Assembly: GCA_025677815.1 (NCBI GenBank)
Contig: JAIXMP010000004.1
Coordinates: forward strand, 1,116,001 to 1,180,000
Length of the DNA: 64,000 nucleotides
From: Phascolomyces articulosus
Lineage: Eukaryota > Mucoromycota > Mucoromycetes > Mucorales > Lichtheimiaceae
Reading direction: 5' to 3'
Of the stretch, positions 24,701 through 36,249 are shown piece after piece (the first letter of the stretch is position 1; every line of letters begins with the position of its first letter). A model generated the notes under the pieces. The model saw only the letters and a program-made list of their open reading frames with translations, did not search any database and was not told the DNA's origin. The position numbers and the translations under genes were made by a program.

Positions 24701-26656
24701 CGGAATGGATTCCGAGTCAGCCGATATTATTACCTGGTGACTGTCAATGATCTTTTGAGTATTCTTCTCATGATCGGTTTTAAGTACACTTGAATCTTGT
24801 TGCCATTTTTCTTGTAACTCTTTTAATTTCTTTTCATATTGTACTTTCAATTCAACTGTTGCCTTTTCTGCATCCTAAAGTATACCCAGTTCTTTTTTAA
24901 GTCTCTATACAAAAAAAACCTGCAGTATTCATCACCTCCTCGAGAAAGAAATATGTTGATCAATAGTTTCAGTCAATCTTTGTTCCTCTTGGGATAAAGT
25001 CAAAAACAAGTTTTTTTTAACAGTATAGGACGAACACAAAAAAAAAGCATGTTTCCAACTTTTAAAAGTTTATAACTGAAATGATCAACATACTTCTTTT
25101 TCATATTGTATAGAGTTCCTCTTCTTCAAAAATAATTTACCTTCAATTTGGTTTCAAGAACACTTTTTTCTTCTTGTAACGTGGATTGTAAACTATCATT
25201 AGGAAGTTTCTTTTGTAAATCATCTAACTTTTGTTCATATTCTTTTCTCAATTGTTCAATTTGTTCAGCATGTTGTTGATTCAATTGATTACTATAACTG
25301 GTAATCCGAGTTTGATGGGATTTATGCATTTCCTATATTTGTATATATTATAATATTCTGTCTCAGTTTCATTTTTTTGTCATATACTTCTCTCATCCAC
25401 ACACACACACACAAACTATCCTTTACCTGAACATTATCACGAAGAGCATCCAAATCCTTTTCAAGTTTACGAATTTCTGCTTCTTTCAAAATCACTTGTT
25501 CTTCCAATTGTTTATTGTCTTCTTCCAATTTATCACGAACATCTTCATGTGTTTCACGCAATTGTTCCAATGCTTGTTCATATTCTTTTTGTTTTTCTAC
25601 ATTTTGTTCTTCCAATGCTTGAGTCAATGTTTCTTCTGCTTTGGTAGATTGTTCTTGATGTGATTGTTCCAAAGTATCCAATTTGGCTTGTAATTCGGCC
25701 GTTTGTTGAGCTAACGCTACTTGTTGCTTTTCTAATTTGGATTCCATATCCGCTTTGGCTGTTTTTAATTCATCAAGCTCAGCCTCTTTGGTTTCCAACG
25801 CATGTTGTTTTTCAATCAAGGTCTTGTTGATTTCTTGGTTCTATATTATTATTATTATTATTTATTTGTGTGATGGATGGAGTGGTGTGTGCGTTAGTCA
25901 AGTGTTTTATAAAGCGTTTCAGCCCTTTCTTTTTTTTTCGTTCATCTCTTCTTCTCCCCCCCAAAGAAAAAGACAACATGTAAACATTTTGGTATACTGT
26001 TTACGTATAAACATATATTTTTTTCTCTCTCTCTCGTGAAATATAACACAAAAATAGAGACAATGTTTGTTGTTGTTTGATGATGCGAAAGAGGGGGACG
26101 ATAACAAACAAAAGAAGGATCGGGGCAATCCAAATAACACAAATAAAAAAACTTTTATTACCTTTTCTGTCAAGGATTTAATTTCTGCTTTGAGATCTGC
26201 ATTCACTGAAGATGCTGCTGCTGAAGATGCTGCTTTTTTTGCTTCAACACCACTAGTACTACTGGTTGCAGAACGACGAGTGGTTGTACCAGGAGTGGTA
26301 GTGCCTGCTGCTGCTGCTGCTGAAGATCGTCTTGCTGTCGTCGTCGTTCCAGGTTTCTTATCAGCTGTTTTATTACTAGTACGACTTGTAGAACCAGTAG
26401 TAGTAGTTGCTGTTGTACGTCTAACAGAAGGAGTAGAAGGTTTTGTTCTTGAAGTGGTTGTAACAGTGGTTAATCTTGCTGAAGTTGCTGTTCCTGATGT
26501 TGTTGTAGTGGCTGTTCGTGTGGTTGTTGTTCTTGCACCACTGGATGTTGGAGAAGTACGTGTTGTGGTTCGTGTGGTTGTTTTAGGTGGAGAGCTCACA
26601 CCTGCACTTGCTAAAGAAGAGACTCGTCTTGTTGTTTTTGTTGTTGCTTCAGACAT
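21745..26656 (-). CDS. Long coiled-coil protein with basic Ser/Thr/Arg-rich head, 14 exons
   Basis: Exons on the minus strand: 26656-26162, 25840-25427, 25332-25141, 24874-24734, 24649-24521, 24417-24199, 24118-23672, 23576-23418, 23339-23247, 23068-23000, 22767-22552, 22441-22151, 22058-21861, 21786-21745. Together they give about 1034 residues. Every exon is a multiple of three, so all introns are phase 0. Residues 1-150 are a positively charged Ser/Thr/Arg/Ala-rich head without clear fold, resembling microtubule- or filament-binding basic regions. From about 152 the chain is almost continuous heptad coiled coil (EEQVILKEAEIRKLEKDLD; QQIDKLKEEHRQVIDQM), broken by Ser-rich and Asp-rich spacers near 740-790. 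I do not recognise the family; a cytoskeletal or MTOC scaffold or a golgin/tropomyosin-like rod are possibilities. The last exon is chosen because splicing at GTATAT extends the coil (LEAE then VTRLEIS). Without that splice the frame ends at 21846. Confidence 0.78.
24875..25140 (-). other. Oversized intron with a possible cassette exon in the coiled-coil gene
   Basis: This intron is about 266 bp where most introns of the gene are 70-120 bp. On the minus strand around 24952-24999 an AG is followed by an open stretch reading EQRLTETIDQHISFSR, which is in phase with the upstream exon and looks like the same coiled coil, with a GT shortly after. It may be an alternative exon, but the downstream phase does not close cleanly, so it was left out of the model. 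Confidence 0.3.
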
Positions 26657-28980
26657 GGTAGATTGGATAGAATGGAAGAGGTGGATAAAGGGTAAAGAGG
26701 TGTGTGTTGTTGTTTTTAAAGGGGAAAAGAAGAGAAAAAGAAAAAAGAGGTTTTTTTTTAAAAAAAAGATGAAATGTGCCTTTTTTTTTACTTTGTATCA
26801 CTCCAGCCAAACAAAACTTTTTTTCTATTCCTTTTTCTTGCATTTTGTGTCACCCTCTTCTTTTTATGAAAAATCTTTATTTCCTTCATCTCTCACTCAA
26901 CTCCTTTCACTAAATACTAAGACCACTCAATTTATAAGGGTAAAGACAACCTCCTCATTTGTTACATGTTTATCGATTTTGATTTATTATCATAACTAGT
27001 ACTATCAGTAATAATACAAGAAAAAGAGGATATTATGATGAAAAGCTTCATCGAACAACAAAACTCATTAGATTGTAGCACAAAAAAAATCCACTCATCT
27101 TGCCTCTTGTTGTTGCTTAGTTACAATACACAATACACATGACTCTCTATAAAAAACCAACCCACTGTAGTGTCCGTGCAACCTCAAACTTTTTTTTTAT
27201 GTTCCCGCATCATCATCATGATACTATGGTTACCCCATCAACAACAATCAATAATCAACTCGTCATCATCATGATCTCAACCTTATAAAAAAAATCTCGG
27301 ATTGTCTTTGTTTAGTTAACATTTGGATAGAACCCGAGTTAATATTATGTTATTAAAAAACAGACCAACTGATTTTTTTTTTCATTTTTATTATGATGAA
27401 TCAACACATAGATCATTAATTAAAATAATAAAACGAGGGTTTGCATCATCATCATCATCGTTTATAACTACAGAGGATCATAGAGATTTGTTTATTGCAT
27501 TGCATTACATGTTTATATCTATCTATATATGTAACTTATAACTTTACTTTTCCTCTTTTTTTTTAACTGAAAAAGGTAGTTTCACAAAAGGTGTTTTCAT
27601 TGTTACACTCTTCTTTTTTTTCAAGTTCCACAGTAACAAAGTAGACATTTTTTCTCCTTTGTGGTTCATCTTTAATAAAACCGGGTAACTTTTTTTTTGA
27701 CTGTGAACAACATCAAGATGATGTGAGGATATAAAGAAACACGCGGTTCTATTATAATACATTCTCATAAGTGATGGTGGTTTTAATATTACATGTGGAC
27801 ATGCATTATGTACATGATGCATTTCTCTCCTTGTCTATCCACTCTCTTCTCTCCTGCTTGCAGCTTTCATGTCTTCTCCGGATGGATAGAAACAACTCGG
27901 GAGTTCACTCGGTAAAAAATAGGCGCTAATATATAATAATAATAATCATAAAACAACAACAATAAGGTGCCGGTGGTGGTATATAAGCAGAAAAAGGCTT
28001 ATATAAATTCTTCTTTTCCCCCTTTATGTGTATGTTTCATCATTTAAATACAAACATGTGTTTTTCTAAGGGATTGCTTAAACTCAAGGAGTATGTAGTT
28101 CTTTAAACAGAAAAAAAAAAGATTGTGACGATCCGACAAGACCTTTGAAATAGAGTAGTTAAAGAAATATTTCAAATTGACATGTCAAAAAGTATAAAGC
28201 TTGGGAAAAAAAAATAAAGTGATGATGATTATAAATAAAATCAATCTTTCACCCTGAAACATCTTGTTTTCTTTTGAGGACGGCGCGTAATTCTTTAATA
28301 ACAATACTTTAACCATGCATATTATTCGTCCAAAACAGTGTCCTTATATATAAATATAATGTGTCAACAAGGTAAAATCGAAACTCTAACGATGATTGTT
28401 GAAAATAATGACACCAATTGAAACTAATATATAGTTTTATCAACTATAGGTGCTGTCATTTTTATATAAAATGACTAAACAACATTCTGTTTTATTTTTG
28501 GCTCTTTTATTTGAACAAGAAGGCTATATACAAATACATGTGAATTTCAATGATTAGTTACGTCCTTTTTTATATAGTTACAGAATATGAAAGTTTTCAT
28601 ATTTAACATATGTTCGTCATGTCATCAGACCCATCAACGAGTCAAACCCGTAACTCTTCCACTCCATGGTTTGACAGGTCGAGTTGTCCAACTTATTTTT
28701 TCTGGGATTATTATATATAGTACCGGGAATATGGGTGTATATTGGTCTATTATTCATCCCATTCAATTACAACATATTGATCAATAAATCCACATACGTA
28801 TAAATCCACAAATAAATTTCCATTAAGCACTAGTGTGAGATATATATATTTGGTTGTTGTTCTATTATACCTACAATTTTCTTTGATCTTCTTCATCATA
28901 ACAGTAAAAAACTTATTACAGCACCGAGTATTCCCTTAAAGCAATGCTGATTGAGTAGTTCCACGGCGTGTCGGTGCTCG
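26657..28980. other. Intergenic region upstream of the coiled-coil gene
   Basis: About 2.3 kb, AT-rich, with the coiled-coil promoter at its left end. CAT/ATC triplet runs are present (27203-27220, 27445-27460). Short open frames (27544-27822 minus, 28587-28787 plus) have mixed composition and no family resemblance, so no gene is called. Confidence 0.45.
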
Positions 28981-28989
28981 TATCTTCCA

Positions 28990-29465
28990 TAACTTACATT
29001 AATATTTGACGCTTTTTATGCCTTCCAAAAAAGAAATCGTTACATAATTCCACTTTGGAAATATCAAAGCTTGTAAAGCAATGCACATATACAAAATCGC
29101 TACTCAAATACTTTTTTTTTTTGGTGTTGTTGATTCATCAGGACGCGTTTCCACCAAATGAACGTCGTCATCGTTGTTGCTGTCGCTGTTATCATTATAA
29201 TTTGTATTATCCACCACTTGTGCACAATCATGAAGTACTTGATTGGTATGGTTGGAACTTTTTTCATAGGTAACTACAGCGCGATGCAAATAAAATGAAA
29301 GTTTGAAGATCTTGGTGTAGGACATTCATTGCTTTGGTGTACAATTCAAGCGCATTTTGGAGAAGAGTGAGATCCAAATGCGTTGACGCGAAATGAGTTT
29401 ATATTTTGAGAAAGGACTTGTTTGAAATTGCGAAGTGGCTATGGTTGGCGTCAGGATCTGAAAAC
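28990..29465 (-). other. Coding-like fragments, possible small unannotated gene or relic
   Basis: On the minus strand several stretches look coding but do not join into one clean frame. One at about 29400-29270 reads LQNALELYTKAMNVLHQDLQ, preceded by a TAA in the same frame. An overlapping frame at 29325-29104 contains QVLHDCAQVVDNTN and an acidic Asn/Asp tail ending TTPKKKS. A third at about 29073-28996 reads FDISKVELCNDFFFGRHKK and runs into a good GTAAGT donor. Introns of about 40-50 bp could connect them. Function is not recognised. Either a short multi-intron gene or a decaying one would explain this. Confidence 0.3.
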
Positions 29466-30806
29466 AAAAGGAAGGGGACGGCTTAATGATTCAGCTGTAA
29501 GATATAAAACAAAGGTGCGCAACTATGAACAATCAAGCATGGAAACTATTCAGTTCGATGTATAATATATTAGTAAAAGATAATACTCTTATAAGTATGT
29601 ACAACAGAATCATAATAGTATTCAGGTATACCATTATATTACCACGTTTTTTAAAGATATCAAACGTAAAATAATATCACGTGCATTTTTTTTCAATATA
29701 AACCTTTACATACAATCCGTAAACGAATCTTGTTACTGTCATGGAGATCTCTTTTTTCGTTTTCTGGAATCGTTATTCAAATGTCATTACGCAAGAGATC
29801 TTTCAATAAAATAAAAATCACACACACATTCAAGTTGAACGTTATTTTATTTATAATAAACCATTTATTACTATAGAAACACGTTTGGTTCATTGCCGTC
29901 ATAAAAAAACACATTTTATAAACAGTTTGGAACAAAATGTAAAAATATATCGTTTAAACATTAACATTTTATTATTATTTAAAACATTCTATTATTATTT
30001 AAAATAATAGAGAATATTACCATTATTATAAAATAGTAATAGTATTTTTTTTATCGTTTTCTTATTAAATTATTTTCTTCATTTTGCAGATGAAGAAAAA
30101 AAATGCCACAAAAAAAAGAAGAAACTTCCAAGAGCTTAACAAAAAGCTTACATAGGCCAACTGTTTGCGAAAGAGGATAGAGGGCACAAGGCTGTCCTCC
30201 TCTTTACTCCAGGGACAATCGCCGTCATGGATCCCTGGCCAGGATAAAGAAAAAAAAAAGAAAAAGAAAAAGAGAGAAAAGAAAATGGGTGAAATCGGTT
30301 GTTTTTATATCTTTTTTTCTTAAGTGACTGTTTTCAATTTATTTCAATTGCCGCGCAGGCAATAGCCTTTATATATATAAAAAAATAGGGTATATGAACA
30401 AAAACTTGTAGAGGATGATAATTTGAAAGAAACGATGAACGGTAAAGAAGTATAAAATGGGTTTCCTTTGGTGGTTCTTGCATAAATTTTATTTCTTTCT
30501 TTGGTAACACATCCCAAAATTTTATTACACCACAACTCCGAAGGAACTCCCTTGTGTTTTTTTTTTTTACTTGAAAGTGACCAAGCTTTTGTCATTATAT
30601 AAGAAAATGATTCTTACTATGTAGGAAAAAAAAAGTGAATCGTACATTGATTTATAGGCATCTACACAAATATACTTCTTATAAAGATAGGATTGTACAT
30701 TGTTGAAAAATGTGTTTTATATATTATCAACGTTATCATTCTTGTTATAATTACCATCTGATTTCTGGATCAAACATATTTTGTGTAAGCACTTGTTCTT
30801 TTTTTA
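29466..30806. other. Intergenic region around the GC-rich island
   Basis: Mostly AT-rich, especially 29930-30100 where ATT-type runs dominate, with a purine-rich GAAAAA tract at 30250-30290. Apart from the island at 30150-30245 I see nothing supportable. Confidence 0.4.
30150..30245. other. GC-rich island with two adjacent inverted repeats
   Basis: A sharply GC-richer segment stands out from AT-rich flanks. The first hairpin has arms AAAGAG (about 30169) and CTCTTT (about 30210), with an inner GAGG/CCTC pair around a 12-nt loop. The second has perfect 7-bp arms CCAGGGA and TCCCTGG around 30218-30239, followed by the palindrome CCTGGCCAGG. One frame is also open for 35 codons, reading LFAKEDRGHKAVLLFTPG. 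It could be a small structured RNA, a mobile-element remnant or a fragment of a coding exon. I could not assign it to a known RNA family. Confidence 0.35.
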
Positions 30807-30974
30807 TCATGATTTGTTAAAAAATCTAATACGCTGAAAGATGCTGATAACCTCTTCCACCTGTTCAGGGTGTTCTATGAATGAAAAGATACAAAAAAAA
30901 AGATGAGCTCCTTGATGTTCTTGGAGTAGCCGAAGCAATCTTAATTTCCCCATAGTTGTATTACTTGTAGCCAT
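30807..30974 (-). CDS. Possible 55-residue small protein or isolated exon
   Basis: An uninterrupted frame runs from ATG (30974) to TGA (30807). Its composition is unlike the surrounding homopolymer-rich frames: it begins MATSNTTMGKLRLLRLLQEH and contains HPEQVEEVISIFQRIR. It crosses a run of nine T residues, so its frame is sensitive to sequencing error. No family is recognised and no neighbour gives context. It could be a genuine short gene, the tail exon of something decayed, or chance. Confidence 0.25.
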   Translation of the reverse strand: MATSNTTMGKLRLLRLLQEHQGAHLFFCIFSFIEHPEQVEEVISIFQRIRFFNKS

Positions 30975-33798
30975 ATCCTCCTTCTCACTTTTCTATTTTT
31001 TTTTATGTCATGTATAGTTATATCCTATAGTATACTTATGTTTAGATTATTTATGCAACACCAATATTATTTTTGTATATATAGTTATTTTTTCTATAAA
31101 ATATACTAGAAGAACAGAATGTTGAGAGCATTCTGAAAAACTAAACCATTTATATAGAAATGAAGAATAGTACTTTAATGTGTAATGATGTAACTGTAAA
31201 TATATCGTCGTCGTCATCATCATCATCACATTCCCATAGGCTATCCGAATTATCTTTTTTATTCTCTATTACTTTGCGTAGAAACAACAACAAATGATGG
31301 TGATGAGAATATTATGCATGAGTGGATTTGTTTCGACAAGTTCACATGATGATGGTGATGATTTTAGATCCCCAATTACACAACTTTTTTTTTCTATTGA
31401 ATCATTCCTGATGGACCATATGCAACGTATAAACAATGTCAATTTGTCTTGTTAGATATACCCGTGCAAAAAAAGAATGTAAAATGAAAAAAGAAACATG
31501 GGACAAAAATCCAGCTTCTCGGACCATCATTATCGTGATGTTTTATTGCCACTAACCAATACTCACCGACATGCATATATTTCTAAATCACATTTTAAAT
31601 CAAGCGACTGCTTTTTTTTTGTATAGAACAATTTAGAAAAAAAACTAGAAAGTTTAAGTGATAATAATAGTATATCTTATGCAATATGGGTATTGAACTA
31701 GAATAGTTTTCCTAAATAATAACTCGTTGTTGAATGATGAACCAATACATACAACTAATCAGATCATTTTATTCATTTGGTAACTTCTATTCATATACAT
31801 GCGTCATGCGTAGATCATGAAAGGTAATCAAAACTTTGTCTCTATTAATATCAACAGCTATCATCTTTTTCAACTAGTGAGGAGAGTAATGATGATGATA
31901 ATGAAATGTCAAAAACTTTAACCTTATTGATAACTAAGTCATTGTTTTTGTAATGATGTTTTTCTTTCCAATCATCGTCATTCTACAATCTGAATATTAT
32001 TATTATTATCAAATTATTCTATTATTTCATTAAACGACATGCTACAATAAAAAGAGAAGTGTTTTGGATTAAACTAGTAGCACGTTGATAGTTATTAAAC
32101 TTTAAACCAGTTTATTGTTTGAAGGACAAGTTGAACATTCTAAAGAAAGCTAATATTCTAATATATAAAGCAGTATCCTTTAATTACTTGCACGTCGTCA
32201 CTCGTAAGAAAGGATCAAAAAACAATTTAGTATACAGGTGCATGTTTTTTTTTCTCTCTCTCTCTCCTTGTCATGTTCTTCTCCTCCTCCCCCCCAAAAA
32301 AATCACGAACCCTCTGACTTTTTGTTAGGAATAATTGGTCTATCTATTATATTTATATATATTTATTAATGACCTCATTCACTCAATGACTTACTCCATG
32401 TCAAAAGGAGGAAGAATGTATATATAAAATTTGAGGAGAATGGAATTGTTCATGACGATTCGTTACAGCATGAGGCAAATGTGGAATTTTTTTTTGAAAC
32501 GACGGCAATAATAATGATTTAGGAGATAATGTTACGTTTATTCTATGATATTGTTACGTACTCGTTATTTTTTTTTATTAATAATATAATGATACTTTTA
32601 AAAAAAGAAAATATGAATGCAGGGCACTCTATGAGACTATTTAAGGTTTTTATTATAAACACTCAATGATCATTGTCTGTGTTGTACTTGTTTATATTAT
32701 TATATTTTTATTTATCTAATCATAAAAAGTTGTAGTGGTCTTGATCCGTCATTAAGAAAAAAAAAGGCAATTATAAATTATTATTATTGGGGGAGGGGAT
32801 CGATTACACCACATGTGGGGTACAGAACAACAACAACAACACTTATTATATATAAAACGAACCCGGACCAAAAATATTACATTGGCACTGAACCGCGTGT
32901 TTGATCTTTTAAGAAGGAGACTCTTTTATATATTATTTTAATGATCAAGAAGTAGAAGATACATATATAAATATAACTATGATAGTCATTCAATAATACA
33001 AAATAGATATAGAATGAAGGAGGAGTATATATAGCTTCCATCATCATCATCATCATAATAATAATAGTTGGTATCAAAGTGACCCATACAATGGAAATAG
33101 GGGAAGAGTGGGGGGGAGGAGGAGGAGGAGGAAGAAGAAGAAGAAGAAGGAAAGGGTTGTCTAAAAAGAAAGTGTTACTGGCAAGAAGGTATAATAACAA
33201 AAAAAGAAAAATTTCCATGGTGATTTAAAATGACGGTGTGTTTCTGCATCGTGATTAATTTTTTGATTATTATTATTATAATAAAAAAAGAGATAACAAA
33301 AAAAAGAACCGATTATCATTAAAGTAGTTATAGTTATAGTCATATTTGCATGAAAATAACCTCGTGCATCTTAACTTTATGAGATTATAATCATAATTTT
33401 CTGGGGGTTTTATTATTATGATGTGTAATTTATATGTTTAAAAGGGAAGGAGAGGAAGACAAACTTTTATACTTTTTGATATAATAAGACTTTTGAAAGG
33501 GGATGATGAAAATTACCACGTACGTAGCAATAGAATAACACACAAACAACAAATCATCCACATTAACACACAACAATTGTAAGGTTTTTCCTTTTCTCCC
33601 CTTAAATTTTCTTCGGAAAGCTCAGTGTGAATAGTTATTATTATTATTATTCCACTTTAACCCAAAAAAAAAAAAACTTTCTCTTACTCAAATCCAACTT
33701 GCTCTCACTCTTCTTTTTCTTTCTTTCTTTACCATTTTTTTTTAATTACACACCCATTTATTTTTATTAATATTATTATTTAATCATTATTCATCTCC
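30975..33798. other. 2.8-kb AT-rich intergenic region upstream of the bHLH gene
   Basis: No gene seen. It holds ATC/CGT triplet runs (31205-31230), a G-rich purine tract at 33111-33150 (listed separately), and the probable bHLH promoter with a pyrimidine-rich stretch at 33680-33740 just before the start codon. Confidence 0.5.
33111..33150 (+). repeat. GGA/GAA purine microsatellite
   Basis: Forty bases of uninterrupted purine, GGA repeats turning into GAA repeats, about 650 bp upstream of the bHLH start codon. A pyrimidine tract of the same type lies downstream of the gene. Confidence 0.85.
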
Positions 33799-36249
33799 AT
33801 GGACACTGTGCATCCTGAAGATTCAACTTGCATATTACCTTCAGCTCGAGAGTTATTATTACATGTAGACGATCACCCAACCAATAAGTCTTCGTCTTCA
33901 AGTAATATGAACGACGAACCTAATTCAACAGACAAGATGCAAATTGACGAACCATTTGAATCTTCTAATGCAAGAGAACCATTACATCCTAATGATCAAG
34001 GTTCCTATTCTTTTCTTCATTATTTTATATAAAACTTTTTTTTTTTAAAAAAAAAAGAAGAAATCGTCATGGAAACAACATAACCTTTTTTCTAACCCTT
34101 TTTATATTATTATTTTGTTAGATTCAATAACAAAACCTCATTTACCATCTATTACTAATGCTCAACCATGTTCACCTATTCCTCGTTCATCTTCCCCTTC
34201 CCAACAAAGTAATAATAATAATACCAACAATAATAGTCACATGTCGGATGAATACCTTCGACATAGAATGTCAGATATGAGTGTATCTTCTGTAACTTCA
34301 CCTCATCATCATCAACGAGGACCCAACGATATAACAACAGCAACAGCAAGCCCTAGGGCCATGTCACCTGTGCATGAGTTATCAGGACGAGTTGGACTTT
34401 CACCTTTGGAACCAACGACTAGTTCACAACATCCACCTTCCTCTTCTACTTATTATGACTCTTATTCAAGAAGAGGCTCGATGACAGACCCCATGCTTCA
34501 TAACAATAATAATAATAATAACAATAACAATAACAATACAAGTAGTACAAGTACAACCATCGCCCCTCCTTTGGAATTTCGTCGACCGTCGATCACAGAC
34601 TTAAATAATTTACCTTTACCTACTTCTTCAGCCAGTGCGAGTCGACGAGGATCCATGGCTACTGTAGTGACTGATTATGATTATTCCTCTCGATCGCCAT
34701 CTCCTTCTCCTTTTGCAAAGAGAGGACTTGCTCATGAATCTGATTATTTAACAGGTCGACGAGATTCTCTTCCTCATCCTGGTGTAGGACAAACACAACA
34801 ATCCTCTTATGATCCATTTCAAAGGCGTCATTCAATAGCAACTGCCGAAGTTCCGCCCAATAATCGTCTTGCTTCTAATTCAAAATATCGAGGTAACAGC
34901 TTCTGTTTTTCTCTCTTTCTCTTTCTCTCTTTTTTTTTTCAACGATAAAAGTTGCATATTTTATGTAAGGTTCATGTGATTGAAAAAAAAAACAATATAT
35001 ATTTTTTGCCCATTTATTTTAGCTTTCCGATTTCCTGCAACTATTCCAGAAGCACCCAATCATGGTCCTTATTCTGCTCCATCCAGTCCACCTCATTCTG
35101 GTAATATTCCTCCTCCATCATTTGATAATGCACAATCTTCTTCCATGGTAACTTCATCAAGTGATGCTCAACGATACCCTCGCCATGGCAATAACAACAA
35201 TAACAACAGTAGTAGTAGTAACAGCAGTAGCAGTAACAGTAGTAGTCGATATAATAATGATTCACATTATCCATATCATCAACGCTCATCTGCTGGTCAT
35301 CCCTATGCAAACGGTACCGCCGCCTCAAGCAGTAACACAAGTGTGGGAGGAACAACAGGAGGAGGTGGTGGACCCTTACTTCACCACCGACGTCGGTCCA
35401 TTCTTATGGATGAAGGAGCCGGCGATTCAGGGCCAGTCCTTGCTCGACGTGCTTCGATGCCTGTGGTAGGTATGCAGGGAAGTCTTCATCATCCAACTCA
35501 TATGCATCATCCTCATCATCATCCCAATCCTCGTCATCCACACCATTCTCATCACGACGCCATGCAGCATGAAAGTTATCACTCGAATTATTCCACCAAT
35601 CATCCTCATCATCCACATCATCATGGTTCTACTTCCATTGAAGAAGATAAACCTACGACACGTAAGACTGAAACACCCTATTCCAGAAGCCCTGAACTCC
35701 GTGTAAGCCATAAATTGGCAGAACGTAAACGACGAAAGGAGATGAAGGAGTTATTCGATGAACTGCGTGATTCTCTCCCAGTAGAAAAGAATCTTAAAAC
35801 GAGTAAATGGGAGATTTTAAGTAAAGGTAAATTATATTATCTATAGGATGGATGACATGAGAAAGTGTGCGCGAGAGCAATGTTATATTTATCTTTTCTA
35901 TCTTCCCTTACGATGATTAGCTGTGGAATATATTTCTTTACTTAAACGTCGCGACTTTGAAATGGAAAATGAAGTCAATGCATTACGGCGGGAAGTTGGC
36001 ATGTTGAAGCGAGATCGAGAGTAAGTATATATATATCTATATAAATGGAAAGAGGAGGTTGTTTCTATCTGTAGATAAAAAATGGGAGAGGAGTAGTGTA
36101 ATTGGAATGAATGGGGATCCATGTCAAAAAAAAGGAGGATCCAAAAGGATGTTCTCATTGTCTCAATAATGGAAGCGGATGGAATTACATTTTACTCAAA
36201 TGAATTTTTTTTTTGTAGAGGTAACAATGGATATGGTCCACCTTATTAA
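33799..36249 (+). CDS. bHLH (leucine-zipper-like) transcription factor
   Basis: Five exons (33799-34000, 34122-34892, 35023-35826, 35921-36020, 36219-36249) join in frame to 635 residues. The first 500 residues are disordered, Ser/Pro/Asn/His-rich, with repeated short RRGS and RRxS motifs (SRRGSM, GRRDSL, RRRSI, ARRASM) that look like basophilic-kinase (PKA-type) phosphorylation sites. The basic region and first helix are [19 protein letters not shown], with the E-box-contacting H..ER.RR pattern. After a loop, helix 2 is [18 protein letters not shown], continuing into a zipper-like helix [15 protein letters not shown]. The protein ends in a short GNNGYGPPY tail encoded by a 31-nt last exon. 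Class III/Max-like factors of this type bind CANNTG in the nucleus. The bHLH call is certain; the orthologue is not. For the last exon, the first of two AG sites was chosen because it gives a prompt stop. Confidence 0.92.

Noticed and set aside
26067..26999. 310-codon plus-strand frame opposite the basic head of the coiled-coil protein
   Set aside because: Low-complexity Val/Ala translation that is the antisense of Thr/Arg/Ser repeats.
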